DNA from: Actinobacteria bacterium Ga0077560
GTDB taxonomy: Bacteria > Actinomycetota > Thermoleophilia > Miltoncostaeales > Miltoncostaeaceae
Reading direction: 5' to 3'
Assembly: GCA_001464275.1 (NCBI GenBank)
Contig: LNFL01000100.1
Location: 1-33,356, forward strand
Length of the DNA stretch: 33,356 nt
In this document: positions 7,867 to 16,979 of the stretch, one piece after another
How positions within the stretch are numbered: the first letter of the stretch is position 1
How the letters are laid out: each line of letters opens with the position of its first letter
Notes under the pieces: generated by a model
Told to the model about the DNA's origin: nothing
The model's input: the letters and a program-made list of their open reading frames with translations, nothing else
Databases searched by the model: none
Program-made: the position numbers and the translations under genes

Positions 7867-8816
7867 TGCGCGCGGTCGTCACCCCGTCGACCGGGGCGGC
7901 GCCGGCGCTGCGCGAGGTCCCAGAACCGGGTGACGTCCCCGGCCGGGCGCTGGTGCGGCTGGCCGCGGCGGGGCTCAACCCCGTCGACCTGGCGATCGCC
8001 GCCGGCCGCTTCTACCTGCCGGTTCCCGATGCGCCGCGAGTCGCCGGTGCCGAGGCCGTCGGCGTGGTGGTGCGCTCGGGCGTCCACGCGCCCGGGACGC
8101 TGGTGTGGAGCCTGGAGCCCACGGGGCGCTTCGGCGAGGTGTTCTCGGCGGCCGACGCCGCGCTGGTCCCGGTGCCCGACGGGCTCGGGCCGGTGGAGGC
8201 CGCCGCGATCGGCATCGCGGGCCTCGCGGGCTGGATGCCGGTGCGTGACCGCGGTGCCCTGCGGGAGGGCGAGACGGTCGCGGTGCTGGGGGCGGGCGGC
8301 GTGGCGGGGCAGGTGGCGGTCCAGGCGGCCGTGCTCGGCGGGGCGGGACGGGTGATCGCCCTCGCCCGCGGCGCGGCGTCACTGGACCGGGCCCGGTCGC
8401 TGGGGGCCCACGACGCGATCGCGCTCACCGAGGGGGACGACCCCGGCGCGGCGCTGCGGCGGGCGGCGCCCGGCGGCGTCGACCTGCTGGTGGACACGCT
8501 CTGGGGCGCGCCCCTCGCGTCGTGCCTGGCGGCGCTCGGCCGCGGCGGGAGGGTGGTGCAGGTGGGCAGCTCGGCCGGCCAGTCGGCCCCGATCGTGGCG
8601 GGCCCGCTGCGCGGCGGGCGCATCGACATCCGCGGCTTCTCGGTGTTCAGCGAGGCGCCCGAGGACCTGGGCTCGGCGTACGCGGCGCTGGCACGGGCCG
8701 TGGCGCGCGGTGAGGTGCGCATCGACGTCCGGTCGTTCCCGCTGGAGGACGCGCCGGAGGCCTGGGCCCTGCAGGCGGCCGGGACCGGCGGCGCGAAGCT
8801 CGTGCTCGTCCCGTGA
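7866..8816 (+). CDS. Zinc-free MDR family quinone oxidoreductase-like protein
   Basis: A soluble NAD(P)H-dependent reductase of the medium-chain dehydrogenase/reductase family. The GroES-like half begins MRAVVTPSTG and contains AAAGLNPVDLAIAAGRF and GAEAVGVVV. The Rossmann half has VAVLGAGGVAGQVAVQAA, the usual nucleotide-binding glycine motif, and later GRVVQVGSSAGQ. The structural zinc Cys cluster is absent, as in quinone reductases. The 316-aa length is typical. The GTG at 7866 is taken as start because it overlaps the preceding TAG and begins the conserved N-terminus; the open frame further upstream does not resemble the family. The substrate cannot be told. Confidence 0.88.
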   Translation: MRAVVTPSTGAAPALREVPEPGDVPGRALVRLAAAGLNPVDLAIAAGRFYLPVPDAPRVAGAEAVGVVVRSGVHAPGTLVWSLEPTGRFGEVFSAADAALVPVPDGLGPVEAAAIGIAGLAGWMPVRDRGALREGETVAVLGAGGVAGQVAVQAAVLGGAGRVIALARGAASLDRARSLGAHDAIALTEGDDPGAALRRAAPGGVDLLVDTLWGAPLASCLAALGRGGRVVQVGSSAGQSAPIVAGPLRGGRIDIRGFSVFSEAPEDLGSAYAALARAVARGEVRIDVRSFPLEDAPEAWALQAAGTGGAKLVLVP

Positions 8817-9241
8817 TCTGGGTGCAGGAGCAGGTGGTGCTCGCGGCGCGCCCGCGCGGCGTCCACCTGGTCACCCGCGACCTGTTCGGCGCCGTTCCGG
8901 GCCTCGACGGCATCGCCGTGGGGATGGTGCACCTGTTCATGCGCCACACCAGCGCGTCGCTGGCCCTGAACGAGAACGCGAGCCCCGACGTGCGGCGCGA
9001 CCTGGACCGCTGGTTCGACCACGTGGTGCCCGACGACACCCCGTGGTTCGAGCACACCCTCGAGGGGCCCGACGACATGCCGGCGCACGTGAAGTCGGTC
9101 ATCGTCGGCAGCTCGCTCACCATCCCGCTGCGCGACGGGCGCCCGCTGCTGGGGACCTGGCAGGGGGTGTACCTGTGCGAGCACCGCGACCACGGCGGGT
9201 CGCGGGCCGTGGTGGTCACCGCATGGGGCGCGCCGGGCTGA
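8813..9241 (+). CDS. yjbQ: YjbQ/UPF0047 family protein
   Basis: A small conserved soluble protein of the YjbQ family (secondary thiamine-phosphate synthase). The signature MRHTSASLALNEN is present, followed by WFDHVVPDD, GPDDMPAHVKSVIVGSSLTI and GTWQGVYLCEHRDH, which supply the conserved His and Asp/Glu residues of the fold. The 142-aa length matches the family. Its GTG overlaps the preceding TGA (GTGA), making it the last gene of a coupled run starting at 6173. A strong hairpin follows the stop. Thiamine-phosphate synthase activity has been shown for relatives only as a weak secondary function, so the physiological role is open. Confidence 0.92.
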   Translation: MIWVQEQVVLAARPRGVHLVTRDLFGAVPGLDGIAVGMVHLFMRHTSASLALNENASPDVRRDLDRWFDHVVPDDTPWFEHTLEGPDDMPAHVKSVIVGSSLTIPLRDGRPLLGTWQGVYLCEHRDHGGSRAVVVTAWGAPG

Positions 9242-9248
9242 GCGCCCG

Positions 9249-9271
9249 GGCGCCCGGCGTGGCCGGGCGCC
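9249..9271. terminator. Strong hairpin between convergent genes
   Basis: A perfect 10-bp stem (GGCGCCCGGC / GCCGGGCGCC) with a 3-nt loop sits between the yjbQ stop and the end of the convergent methyltransferase gene. There is no T-tract, as is common in high-GC actinobacteria; it could serve both strands. Confidence 0.6.
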
Positions 9272-9288
9272 GCCGGGCCCGCCCCGCG

Positions 9289-10134
9289 TCAGTCCTCCAG
9301 GGGATCCACGCCGCCGCGCGCCGCGCCGCCGGGCATCTCCAGCAGATCGCCGCCGCGCCCGCCCGCCCCGGCGCGGTCCGGCCCCGCGCCCACCAACCGG
9401 AGCCCGGGCGCGGCCGGCGCGGCCACCGGCACCGGATCACGCATCCGCACCGCGCGCACCAGGGCCCGCCCCGGGCTCCAGACGGTCGCGCCGCGCACCA
9501 GGAAGCGGGCGCTGGCGACCATGGACTCCAGGCAGGTCACGGTGGGCGCCCAGCCGCCGCCGGGCCGCGGGGCGGGGGAGAACCGCATCAGGGGCAGCCC
9601 GCCGTCGGCGGCGCGGCGGTCCCGGTCGGCCGGCTCGGCCAGGCCGTGCCCGATGACCGCGGTCTCCACCAGCAGCATGCCGCCGGGGCGCACCAGGCCC
9701 GCCAGGGTGTCGAGCGCGAGCAGCGGGTGCCGCAGGTCCTCCAGCAGACCCAGGCACAGCACCAGGTCGAAGGGCCCCCCGGCCTCCTCGCCCAGGTCGT
9801 AGATCTCGCCCGGCACGGAGGCGACGCGGGAATGGCGCAGCTCACGCGCCAGCAGGAACCCGTCGCTCGGGGCGCCCAGGTGGGCGGCGCTCACCCGCGC
9901 GCCGCGGTGCTCCATCTCGAAGGCGAAGAAGCCGTCCTGGCAGCCGGCCTCCAGCACGCGCAGCCCGTCCATGCGCGGGGCCAGGTCCAGACGCCGCAGG
10001 AGGGGGAGTGGATCGGCCTCCCCGGGGGCATGGACGCCGGGCACGACCTCGAAGGACTGGCGCCATCGCGGGACCTCCGCGACCAGGCGCGCGGCCTCCG
10101 GGACGGTGACGCCGGTCGCGATGCGGGCACTCAT
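9289..10134 (-). CDS. SAM-dependent class I methyltransferase (CmoB-like fold)
   Basis: A predicted soluble methyltransferase. The SAM-binding motif I is VLEAGCQDGFFAFEME, resembling the CDGFF(S/A)FE pattern of CmoB-type and related enzymes. Acidic loop and motif IV are visible as GGPFDLVLCLGLLEDLRHP, and LVRPGGMLLVETAV is the post-motif strand. Before it WRQSFEVVPGVHAPGE is like the N-terminal segment of CmoB relatives. The C-terminal ~60 residues are Ala/Gly/Pro-rich and probably unstructured. The ATG at 10134 is supported by an AGGAGG ribosome-binding site (minus strand, 10140-10145) at good spacing. It stands alone between a terminator hairpin and a divergent membrane gene, so the substrate (RNA, lipid or small molecule) is unknown. 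Confidence 0.85.
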   Translation of the reverse strand: MSARIATGVTVPEAARLVAEVPRWRQSFEVVPGVHAPGEADPLPLLRRLDLAPRMDGLRVLEAGCQDGFFAFEMEHRGARVSAAHLGAPSDGFLLARELRHSRVASVPGEIYDLGEEAGGPFDLVLCLGLLEDLRHPLLALDTLAGLVRPGGMLLVETAVIGHGLAEPADRDRRAADGGLPLMRFSPAPRPGGGWAPTVTCLESMVASARFLVRGATVWSPGRALVRAVRMRDPVPVAAPAAPGLRLVGAGPDRAGAGGRGGDLLEMPGGAARGGVDPLED

Positions 10135-10234
10135 CGCAGCCTCCTGTCCGGGGCTCGCGGCCCCATTGGTCCACGTGCCCCCCGCTTCGGCACGACGTGC
10201 GCGGACTTGATGGGCAGATCGTCATGGAAATGAC

Positions 10235-11023
10235 ATGACGAACGACATCACGGGTGCCTCGTGCGTGCGCGAGGCTTGGCGCGTGGAGGCGCCGGTCCCC
10301 ATCGCGCAGGGCAACGGGGCCACATGGCGCCGCGCCGTGGTGCGGGTGGTGCGTGACGACCGGTCATGGATCGCCTCGGCGCTCGCGGTGTCCCTCCTGA
10401 TCGGCTGGGGCGGCGATGACGCCAGCGGCCTGGCATGGCTGAACCCCGTTGCGCTCGCGCTCCTGCTGGCGGTGCGGTGGGCCGACGCGCGGCGCGGACC
10501 CCGGCGGTGGGCGGCCCCGCGCGTGGCGGCGGGCCCGCTGGTGGCCGCCATGGGCTGGGCGGCGGGGATGGCGTACGAGCTCACGCTCGCCGCCGGTGGT
10601 GACGGGTACGGCGGCATGCACCCCGAGACCGGACCGTCCTTCGTCATCGCCCAGGGCTACTACGTGCCGGCGGCGCTGGTGACGTGGTGGGCGGTGCGGC
10701 GGCACGGGCTGGACACGCGGCGGGCGTTCTTCTTCGCGGGCGCGATGGCGTGGTACGAGGCGCTCACCGTCGGCGCCGTGTCCCTGATCTCACCGCTGTT
10801 CGTGCTCGCACCGGCGCTGGCCGCCTACTACGTCACCACCTACGCGCTGTTCGGGATGGCCGGCCTGCTGCTGATCGACCACCGGCGGGTGGCGGGTGCG
10901 GAGCCGCGGCCCATCGGGATGCGCCGCCTGCTGCTGCTGGGGGCGCTGGCCGGATCCGCCTGCTGGGCCGTCTTCCTGGCCTGGTCGTATCTGGCGGCCG
11001 CCCTGTTCGGCTTCGCGCTCTGA
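10235..11023 (+). CDS. Polytopic membrane protein of unknown function
   Basis: An integral membrane protein with about seven hydrophobic helices: near residues 46-62, 67-82, 95-120, 133-152, 163-185, 188-212 and 228-255. No family is recognised. Short basic loops (RWADARRGPRRW, DHRRVAG) suggest the cytoplasmic side. The ATG at 10235 lacks a convincing ribosome-binding site and the first ~30 residues (MTNDITGASCVREAW) are polar and look non-conserved, so the GTG at 10283 is a possible alternative start. It is divergent from the methyltransferase and convergent with the lyase gene 13 bp downstream. Confidence 0.7.
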   Translation: MTNDITGASCVREAWRVEAPVPIAQGNGATWRRAVVRVVRDDRSWIASALAVSLLIGWGGDDASGLAWLNPVALALLLAVRWADARRGPRRWAAPRVAAGPLVAAMGWAAGMAYELTLAAGGDGYGGMHPETGPSFVIAQGYYVPAALVTWWAVRRHGLDTRRAFFFAGAMAWYEALTVGAVSLISPLFVLAPALAAYYVTTYALFGMAGLLLIDHRRVAGAEPRPIGMRRLLLLGALAGSACWAVFLAWSYLAAALFGFAL

Positions 11024-11036
11024 CGGCCCGTGCCGG

Positions 11037-11903
11037 CTACCCGTACCTGCGCTCGAGCCCCTGGTGGTGCGGCAGGTCCGTGACCTGCTCGAAGTCGTGG
11101 AAGGACACCATGCGGTCCAGGTGGTCGCGCATCGTGCCCTCGCGCCGCAGGGTGGTGAAGGCCTCCCGCAGCGCCCGCGTGGCCGAGAACAGCCCCGCCA
11201 GCGGCGTCACGATCAGGTCGAAGCCAAGGTCGTGCAACTCGGCGGGGGTGAGCAGGGGGGTCCGGCCGCCCTCCACCATGTTCGCCACGCGCACCGCGCC
11301 GGGCGTGGCCTCGGCGATGGCGCGCAGCTCGTCGACCGACCGCGGCGCCTCCACGAAGATCGCGTCGACCCCCACCTCCATCGCCGCGCGCGCCCGGGCC
11401 AGGGCGTCCTCCAGCGAGACCGCCGCGCGGGCGTCCGTGCGGGCCACCAGGAACAGGTCCACGCCCTCGCGCGCCAGGTCCCGCACCGCCCGCAGCTTGG
11501 CGAGCCACTCCGCCGCGGGGACCACGCGCTTGCCCTCGAAGTGCCCGCACTTCTTGGGCCACTCCTGGTCCTCCAGGAAGATGCCGGCCGCCCCGGCGGC
11601 GTGGAACTCGCGGGCGGTGCGCATCGCCGACAGGGCGTTGCCGTAGCCGGTGTCGGCGTCCACGATCACCGGTCCGCCGGCGACCCGGCACACCTCGCGG
11701 GCGGTCTGCGCCATCTCGGTCTGGGTGAGGTAACCGAAGTCCGGGGCCGCCAGCCGGGCGGCGGACACCGAGTAGCCCGACACGAACGACACCTCGAACC
11801 CGGCCTCCGCGGCCAGGCGCGCGCTCAGCGCGTCGTACACGCCGGGCATGTTGATCGTGCGTCCCGCGGCCAGCAGCTCGCGGATCCGCGCGGCGCCGGT
11901 CAC
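11037..11903 (-). CDS. Isocitrate lyase/PEP mutase family protein
   Basis: A TIM-barrel enzyme of the isocitrate lyase/phosphoenolpyruvate mutase superfamily. It shows MPGVYDALSARLAAEAGF, VSGYSVSAA, the Mg-binding VDADTGYGN, EDQEWPKKCGHFEGKRVV and LVARTDARA. The KKCGH segment carries the catalytic cysteine of the lyases, so C-C bond cleavage (2-methylisocitrate lyase, oxaloacetase or relatives) is more likely than phosphonate mutase activity. The 288-aa length is right. The GTG at 11903 was chosen because it overlaps the upstream sulfurtransferase stop (GTGA) and begins the conserved part; the open frame further upstream lies antisense-like over that gene. No prp genes are nearby, so the substrate is undetermined. 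Confidence 0.88.
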   Translation of the reverse strand: MTGAARIRELLAAGRTINMPGVYDALSARLAAEAGFEVSFVSGYSVSAARLAAPDFGYLTQTEMAQTAREVCRVAGGPVIVDADTGYGNALSAMRTAREFHAAGAAGIFLEDQEWPKKCGHFEGKRVVPAAEWLAKLRAVRDLAREGVDLFLVARTDARAAVSLEDALARARAAMEVGVDAIFVEAPRSVDELRAIAEATPGAVRVANMVEGGRTPLLTPAELHDLGFDLIVTPLAGLFSATRALREAFTTLRREGTMRDHLDRMVSFHDFEQVTDLPHHQGLERRYG

Positions 11904-12754
11904 AGGTCCACCTCCACAGGCACGCCCACGAGGCTCCCGTACTCGGTCCATGCACCGTCGTAGTGGCGGGCGGGCACGCCCAGCAGCTCGTGCAGGGCCA
12001 GCCAGGTGTGCGACCCGCGCTCCCCGATGCGGCAGTACACGATGCACTCCTCCTCCGGGCGCAGCCCGGCGTGGTCGAAGATCGCCCGGATCTCGTCGTC
12101 GGTGCGGTACGCGCCGTCCTCGCGGACCAGCGCGAACCACGGCACGTTGACGGCGCCCGGGATGTGGCCGGGCACCTGCGCCTGCTCCTGCGGCAGGTGC
12201 GGCGGGGCCAGCATCTCGCCGCGGAACTCGGCGGGGGCGCGCACGTCCACCAGCCGGATCCCCGGGGTGTCGATGGCGGCGATGACCTCGTCCCGGCCCA
12301 CCCGGAACGCCTCGCGCACCGGGGCCAGCGGGCCCGGATCGGCGTGCGGGGTCTCCGCCGTGGCCCGCGTGAGCCGCCGGCCCTCCATCTCCCAGCGGCG
12401 CCGGCCGCCGTCCATCAGGCGCACGCGGTCGAACCCGCTGTGGCGCAGCAGCCAGTACGCGTACGCGGCGAACCAGTTCGCGTTGCCCCCGTAGAGCACC
12501 ACCGTGGTCTGCGGCCCCACGCCGCTGCGGCGCAGCAGCTCGGTGACCCCCTCGGGGCCGATGATCTGGCGGCGCACCGGGTCGCGCAGGTCGTCGCGCC
12601 AGTGCCAGCCGATCGCACCGGGGATGTGGCCGCGCGCGTGCGCCGTGGTGTCCTCGTCCACGTCGATGAGGCGAACCGAGGGATCGCCGAGCGCGTCCTC
12701 CACCCACCGGGTGTCGACAAGCACCGACTCCCGTGCGCGGCGGGGCTCCGTCAT
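11900..12754 (-). CDS. sseA: Thiosulfate/3-mercaptopyruvate sulfurtransferase (two rhodanese domains)
   Basis: A soluble sulfurtransferase that moves sulfane sulfur from thiosulfate or mercaptopyruvate to cyanide or thiols. Two rhodanese domains are visible. The N-terminal one (about 1-140) has VLVDTRWVEDAL, HIPGAIGWHW and an inactive loop YGGNANWFA without cysteine. The C-terminal one (about 160-284) has the catalytic C241 in CRIGERGSHTW, a CRxGxR loop of the thiosulfate type. The 284-aa length matches SseA. The ATG at 12754 begins a conserved MTEPRRARESVLVDTRW; it has a TAGCCT hexamer 7 nt upstream, suggesting a leaderless start. The end overlaps the lyase start by four bases. Confidence 0.92.
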   Translation of the reverse strand: MTEPRRARESVLVDTRWVEDALGDPSVRLIDVDEDTTAHARGHIPGAIGWHWRDDLRDPVRRQIIGPEGVTELLRRSGVGPQTTVVLYGGNANWFAAYAYWLLRHSGFDRVRLMDGGRRRWEMEGRRLTRATAETPHADPGPLAPVREAFRVGRDEVIAAIDTPGIRLVDVRAPAEFRGEMLAPPHLPQEQAQVPGHIPGAVNVPWFALVREDGAYRTDDEIRAIFDHAGLRPEEECIVYCRIGERGSHTWLALHELLGVPARHYDGAWTEYGSLVGVPVEVDL

Positions 12755-12761
12755 CGCCTCC

Positions 12762-12767
12762 AGGCTA
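12762..12767 (-). promoter_or_regulatory. -10 element (TAGCCT) for sseA
   Basis: On the minus strand TAGCCT is followed by 7 nt and then the ATG of sseA, the geometry of a leaderless promoter. A plus-strand TACGAT at 12783-12788, 21 nt before the ATG at 12810, probably serves the divergent SLOG gene. Confidence 0.5.
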
Positions 12768-12809
12768 GCGTTCCCGGGGCGGTACGATGCGGCGCGTGAG
12801 GGGGACCGG

Positions 12810-13184
12810 ATGAAGGTACTGGTGTGCGGCAGCACGAGCTGGCGCTGGCCCGACGAGGTCGCGGCGCGGCTGACGGCGCTCGCCGACGAGGCCGGCGGCG
12901 ACGGCGGCCGGCTGGAGGTCGTCACCGCGGGTGCCGGCGGGGCGGACCGCTTCGCCGAGGCGGTCGCGCGGGAGCTGGGGGTGGACCGCGTGGTGTTCCG
13001 CAGCGGGTGGGACGAGGCGGGCCAGGCATCGCGTCACGACCACGTGCCGCGGATGATCGCGGAGCGCCCCGACCTGGTGCTCGCGTTCCGGGACGCGGGG
13101 GACAGCCCGGGCACCGACCGCATCGTCGCCGCGGCGCGCGAGGCGGGCATCCCGGTGACCGAGGTCACCCCGCCCGCGGCGTGA
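12810..13184 (+). CDS. SLOG-fold protein of the DUF2493/YspA type
   Basis: A small soluble Rossmann-like protein of the SLOG superfamily (YspA, cpYpsA-related). It starts MKVLVCGSTSWRWPDEV, has the turn VVTAGAGGADRFAEAVARELG where the GGADxxA motif of the family lies, and ends with GTDRIVAAAREAGIPVTEV. The family is thought to bind nucleotides or their derivatives. The ATG at 12810 follows a purine-rich GAGGGGG and is the start of the conserved core. It is divergent from sseA, with 55 bp between the starts, and upstream of ccmE. The ligand is unknown. Confidence 0.85.
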   Translation: MKVLVCGSTSWRWPDEVAARLTALADEAGGDGGRLEVVTAGAGGADRFAEAVARELGVDRVVFRSGWDEAGQASRHDHVPRMIAERPDLVLAFRDAGDSPGTDRIVAAAREAGIPVTEVTPPAA

Positions 13185-13225
13185 CGCGGCGACCTTAACC
13201 GGGGCCTAACGCCCGCGGGACGACC

Positions 13226-13247
13226 GTCACGGGTCCCGCCCCGTGAC
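13226..13247. promoter_or_regulatory. Inverted repeat upstream of ccmE
   Basis: GTCACGGG and its exact reverse complement CCCGTGAC are separated by 6 nt. It may terminate the SLOG gene, or act as an operator, since it covers the position where the -35 region of the ccmE promoter would lie. No T-tract follows. Confidence 0.45.
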
Positions 13248-13254
13248 CGCGTTG

Positions 13255-13260
13255 TAGCAT
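13255..13260 (+). promoter_or_regulatory. -10 element (TAGCAT) for the ccm operon
   Basis: TAGCAT ends 7 nt before the ATG at 13268, which suggests leaderless transcription of ccmE and the operon behind it. Confidence 0.5.
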
Positions 13261-13267
13261 CGCCCCC

Positions 13268-13711
13268 ATGCGCTCACGAATGCGTTTCATGGTCGCCATC
13301 TCGCTCGCGGCGGTGCTCGGCGGATGGCTCATCTGGACCAGCATCGGCGGGTCGATGGAGACGTACGCCTCACCGGGCCAGATCTCCGGCGTCGCGGCGG
13401 GTGAGACCATCCGGCTGAACGGCCTGGTGAACGAGGCACCCGTCGACGCCGCCGAGCGCGCGCAGTCGGCGGACGGGCTCACCTTCTGGGTCCAGGAGAA
13501 GTTCGATCCCTCCAAGCGGATCAAGGTGGTCTACCGCGGCAGCGTCCCCGACGCGTTCCGCGTGCGCCGCGAGGTGGTCATCACCGGGCGCATGGAGAAC
13601 GGCACGTTCATCGCCAAGCGGAACTCCCTGGTGACGCTCTGCCCGTCGAAGTTCACCGACACGCCCGCGACCGACACGCCCGCGGCCGGCGGTTCCAAGG
13701 GATCGAACTGA
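13268..13711 (+). CDS. ccmE: Cytochrome c maturation haem chaperone CcmE, Cys-type
   Basis: A membrane-anchored, externally facing haem chaperone of System I cytochrome c biogenesis. It has one N-terminal membrane helix (about 8-27), then the OB-fold: YASPGQISGVAAGETIRLNGLV, KRIKVVYRGSVPDAFR, VVITGRMENGTFIAKR. In most bacteria haem binds covalently to a His in an HxxxY motif near the end. Here the region reads TLCPSKFTD: a cysteine (C125) replaces the His, and Phe (F129) stands where Tyr is usual. This resembles the CxxxY variant known from Desulfovibrio and archaea. The 147-aa length is normal, with a low-complexity tail. It heads an operon with ccmF 4 bp downstream. Confidence 0.93.
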   Translation: MRSRMRFMVAISLAAVLGGWLIWTSIGGSMETYASPGQISGVAAGETIRLNGLVNEAPVDAAERAQSADGLTFWVQEKFDPSKRIKVVYRGSVPDAFRVRREVVITGRMENGTFIAKRNSLVTLCPSKFTDTPATDTPAAGGSKGSN

Positions 13712-13715
13712 TCTC

Positions 13716-15707
<1,992 letters not shown>

Positions 15708-15717
15708 GCCCGTCGCG

Positions 15718-16026
15718 GTGACCGCCGTCGTCGTCGCCCTCGTGGTGATCCTCTGCGCCGTCCTGGCGGTCGCCGTCGCGTGGCCGCTGCTGCAGCGGGA
15801 GCCGGAGGTGGACGACCCCGCCGACCGGGACGCCGAGCGGCGGTCCCTCGAGGACGAGCTGCACCAGTCGCTGTCGGCGATCAAGGAGATCGCGTTCGAC
15901 CGGGACTCCGGGCACCTCTCGGAGGAGGACTTCGCCGCGCTGGACGCCGACGAGCGGGCCCGTGCGATCGAGCTCATGCGCCGCCGCGACCGGCTCGCGT
16001 CCGGGGGGACGGAGTCCGGGGCGTGA
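15718..16026 (+). CDS. Small CcmI-like membrane protein
   Basis: A 102-aa protein with one N-terminal membrane helix (about residues 3-22) and a cytoplasmic or external helical tail: LEDELHQSLSAIKEIAFDRDSGHLSEEDFAALDADE. That tail pattern is common in short proteins next to ccm genes, often annotated as CcmI N-terminal or CcmH-associated. It lacks the TPR domain of full CcmI and has no CxxC, so it is not CcmH. It starts with GTG at 15718, 10 bp after ccmF, and its TGA overlaps the next start (GTGA). A role as scaffold in apocytochrome handling is inferred from position. Confidence 0.75.
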   Translation: MTAVVVALVVILCAVLAVAVAWPLLQREPEVDDPADRDAERRSLEDELHQSLSAIKEIAFDRDSGHLSEEDFAALDADERARAIELMRRRDRLASGGTESGA

Positions 16027-16877
16027 GGCCGCGCGCGCTGCGGGCCGCGCTGGGGGCCGTCGTGGCGCTCCTGGTGGCCCTGCTGGCGTCGGGCTGTGCC
16101 GCCCGCATGCAGATGACGGTGGAGATGGACCGCGACGGCCGCGGGACCGTCACGCTCACGCTGCGGATGGACCAGTCGTCCCTGCAGACCCTGGCGCTGT
16201 CGGCGGACGACCCCGAGGCGGTGGGCGCGCGTCTGGAGCCCCTGCTCGACGACGGCGGCTGGTTCCCGGCGGGCGGCGGGGAGAGCGTGCGGAACACGTT
16301 CTCCGTGTCCACCTCCGACGACGGGTCGCTGACGCTCTCGAGCGTCAAGCGGTTCGACAACGTGGATCAGCTCACGCGGATCGTCGACCACCCGCGCAAC
16401 CTGCGCGCCCTCACCGGGGAGGGCCTGGGGCTGGAGTCGATCTTCCTGGGTCTGCCGGACCTTCCGCAGCAGACCCCGCTGCTGAACGAGTTCAGCTTCA
16501 CCCTGGGCGACGGCACCGGCGACAACCCGGGCTTCAATCTGTTCGCGCGCGGGGGCATCGGCGACATTGGGGAGCAGACCTGCCAGGGCAACCGGGCGCA
16601 GGGGTTCTCCAGGACGCTGCGCGACGCGCTGGAGATCGAGTACCGGTTCCGGCTGCCCGGCGGTCCGGGGGCGACGAACGCCACCGAGTCGAGCGCCTCC
16701 GACAACGTGTGGCGCATCCGCTACGAGGACTGCCCGGCGCTGCAGGCGGAGTCGGGCGGGGGCAGCTCCAGCACGCTGGTGAACGGCATCATCCTCGGAG
16801 CGCTTTCGGCGTTTCTGATCATGGTGTTCCTGGTGCGCGGCATCCGCCGCCGGCGGAATCGGCGTTCCGAGACGTAA
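16023..16877 (+). CDS. LppM/DUF3153-like lipoprotein with C-terminal membrane helix
   Basis: An exported lipoprotein: signal peptide VALLVALLASGC with lipobox ASGC near residue 25. The mature part begins AARMQMTVEMDRDGRGTVTL, a strand pattern similar to LppM/DUF3153 proteins of actinobacteria, and carries Cys in GEQTCQGNR and YEDCPAL that could form a disulfide. A C-terminal hydrophobic helix (IILGALSAFLIMVFLV) followed by RGIRRRRNRR gives a stop-transfer anchor, so the domain sits outside the membrane. GTG at 16023 overlaps the upstream TGA. It closes the ccm operon. The family assignment is moderate; function unknown. Confidence 0.75.
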   Translation: MRPRALRAALGAVVALLVALLASGCAARMQMTVEMDRDGRGTVTLTLRMDQSSLQTLALSADDPEAVGARLEPLLDDGGWFPAGGGESVRNTFSVSTSDDGSLTLSSVKRFDNVDQLTRIVDHPRNLRALTGEGLGLESIFLGLPDLPQQTPLLNEFSFTLGDGTGDNPGFNLFARGGIGDIGEQTCQGNRAQGFSRTLRDALEIEYRFRLPGGPGATNATESSASDNVWRIRYEDCPALQAESGGGSSSTLVNGIILGALSAFLIMVFLVRGIRRRRNRRSET

Positions 16878-16925
16878 GAGTTGCCGTCAATCGGTTCAAG
16901 ATGTGAGACATCCGTGCCGATGCGC

Positions 16926-16955
16926 TTGACCGACGTCCGCGGACGCCCGTAAAGT
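16926..16955 (+). promoter_or_regulatory. Sigma70-type promoter with palindrome in the spacer
   Basis: TTGACC (16926-16931), an 18-bp spacer and TAAAGT (16950-16955) make one of the best promoter matches in the window. Inside the spacer is a perfect 12-bp palindrome CGTCCGCGGACG (16934-16945), a likely regulator site. Transcription should start near 16962 and read into the M23 peptidase gene. Confidence 0.65.
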
Positions 16956-16979
16956 CCGCGCCGATCGTGCCCTCGCCCG

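Noticed and set aside
11904-12707. N-terminal extension of the isocitrate-lyase-family gene
   Set aside because: This part overlaps sseA in another frame and is Arg/Gly/Pro-rich; the enzyme is complete from GTG 11903.
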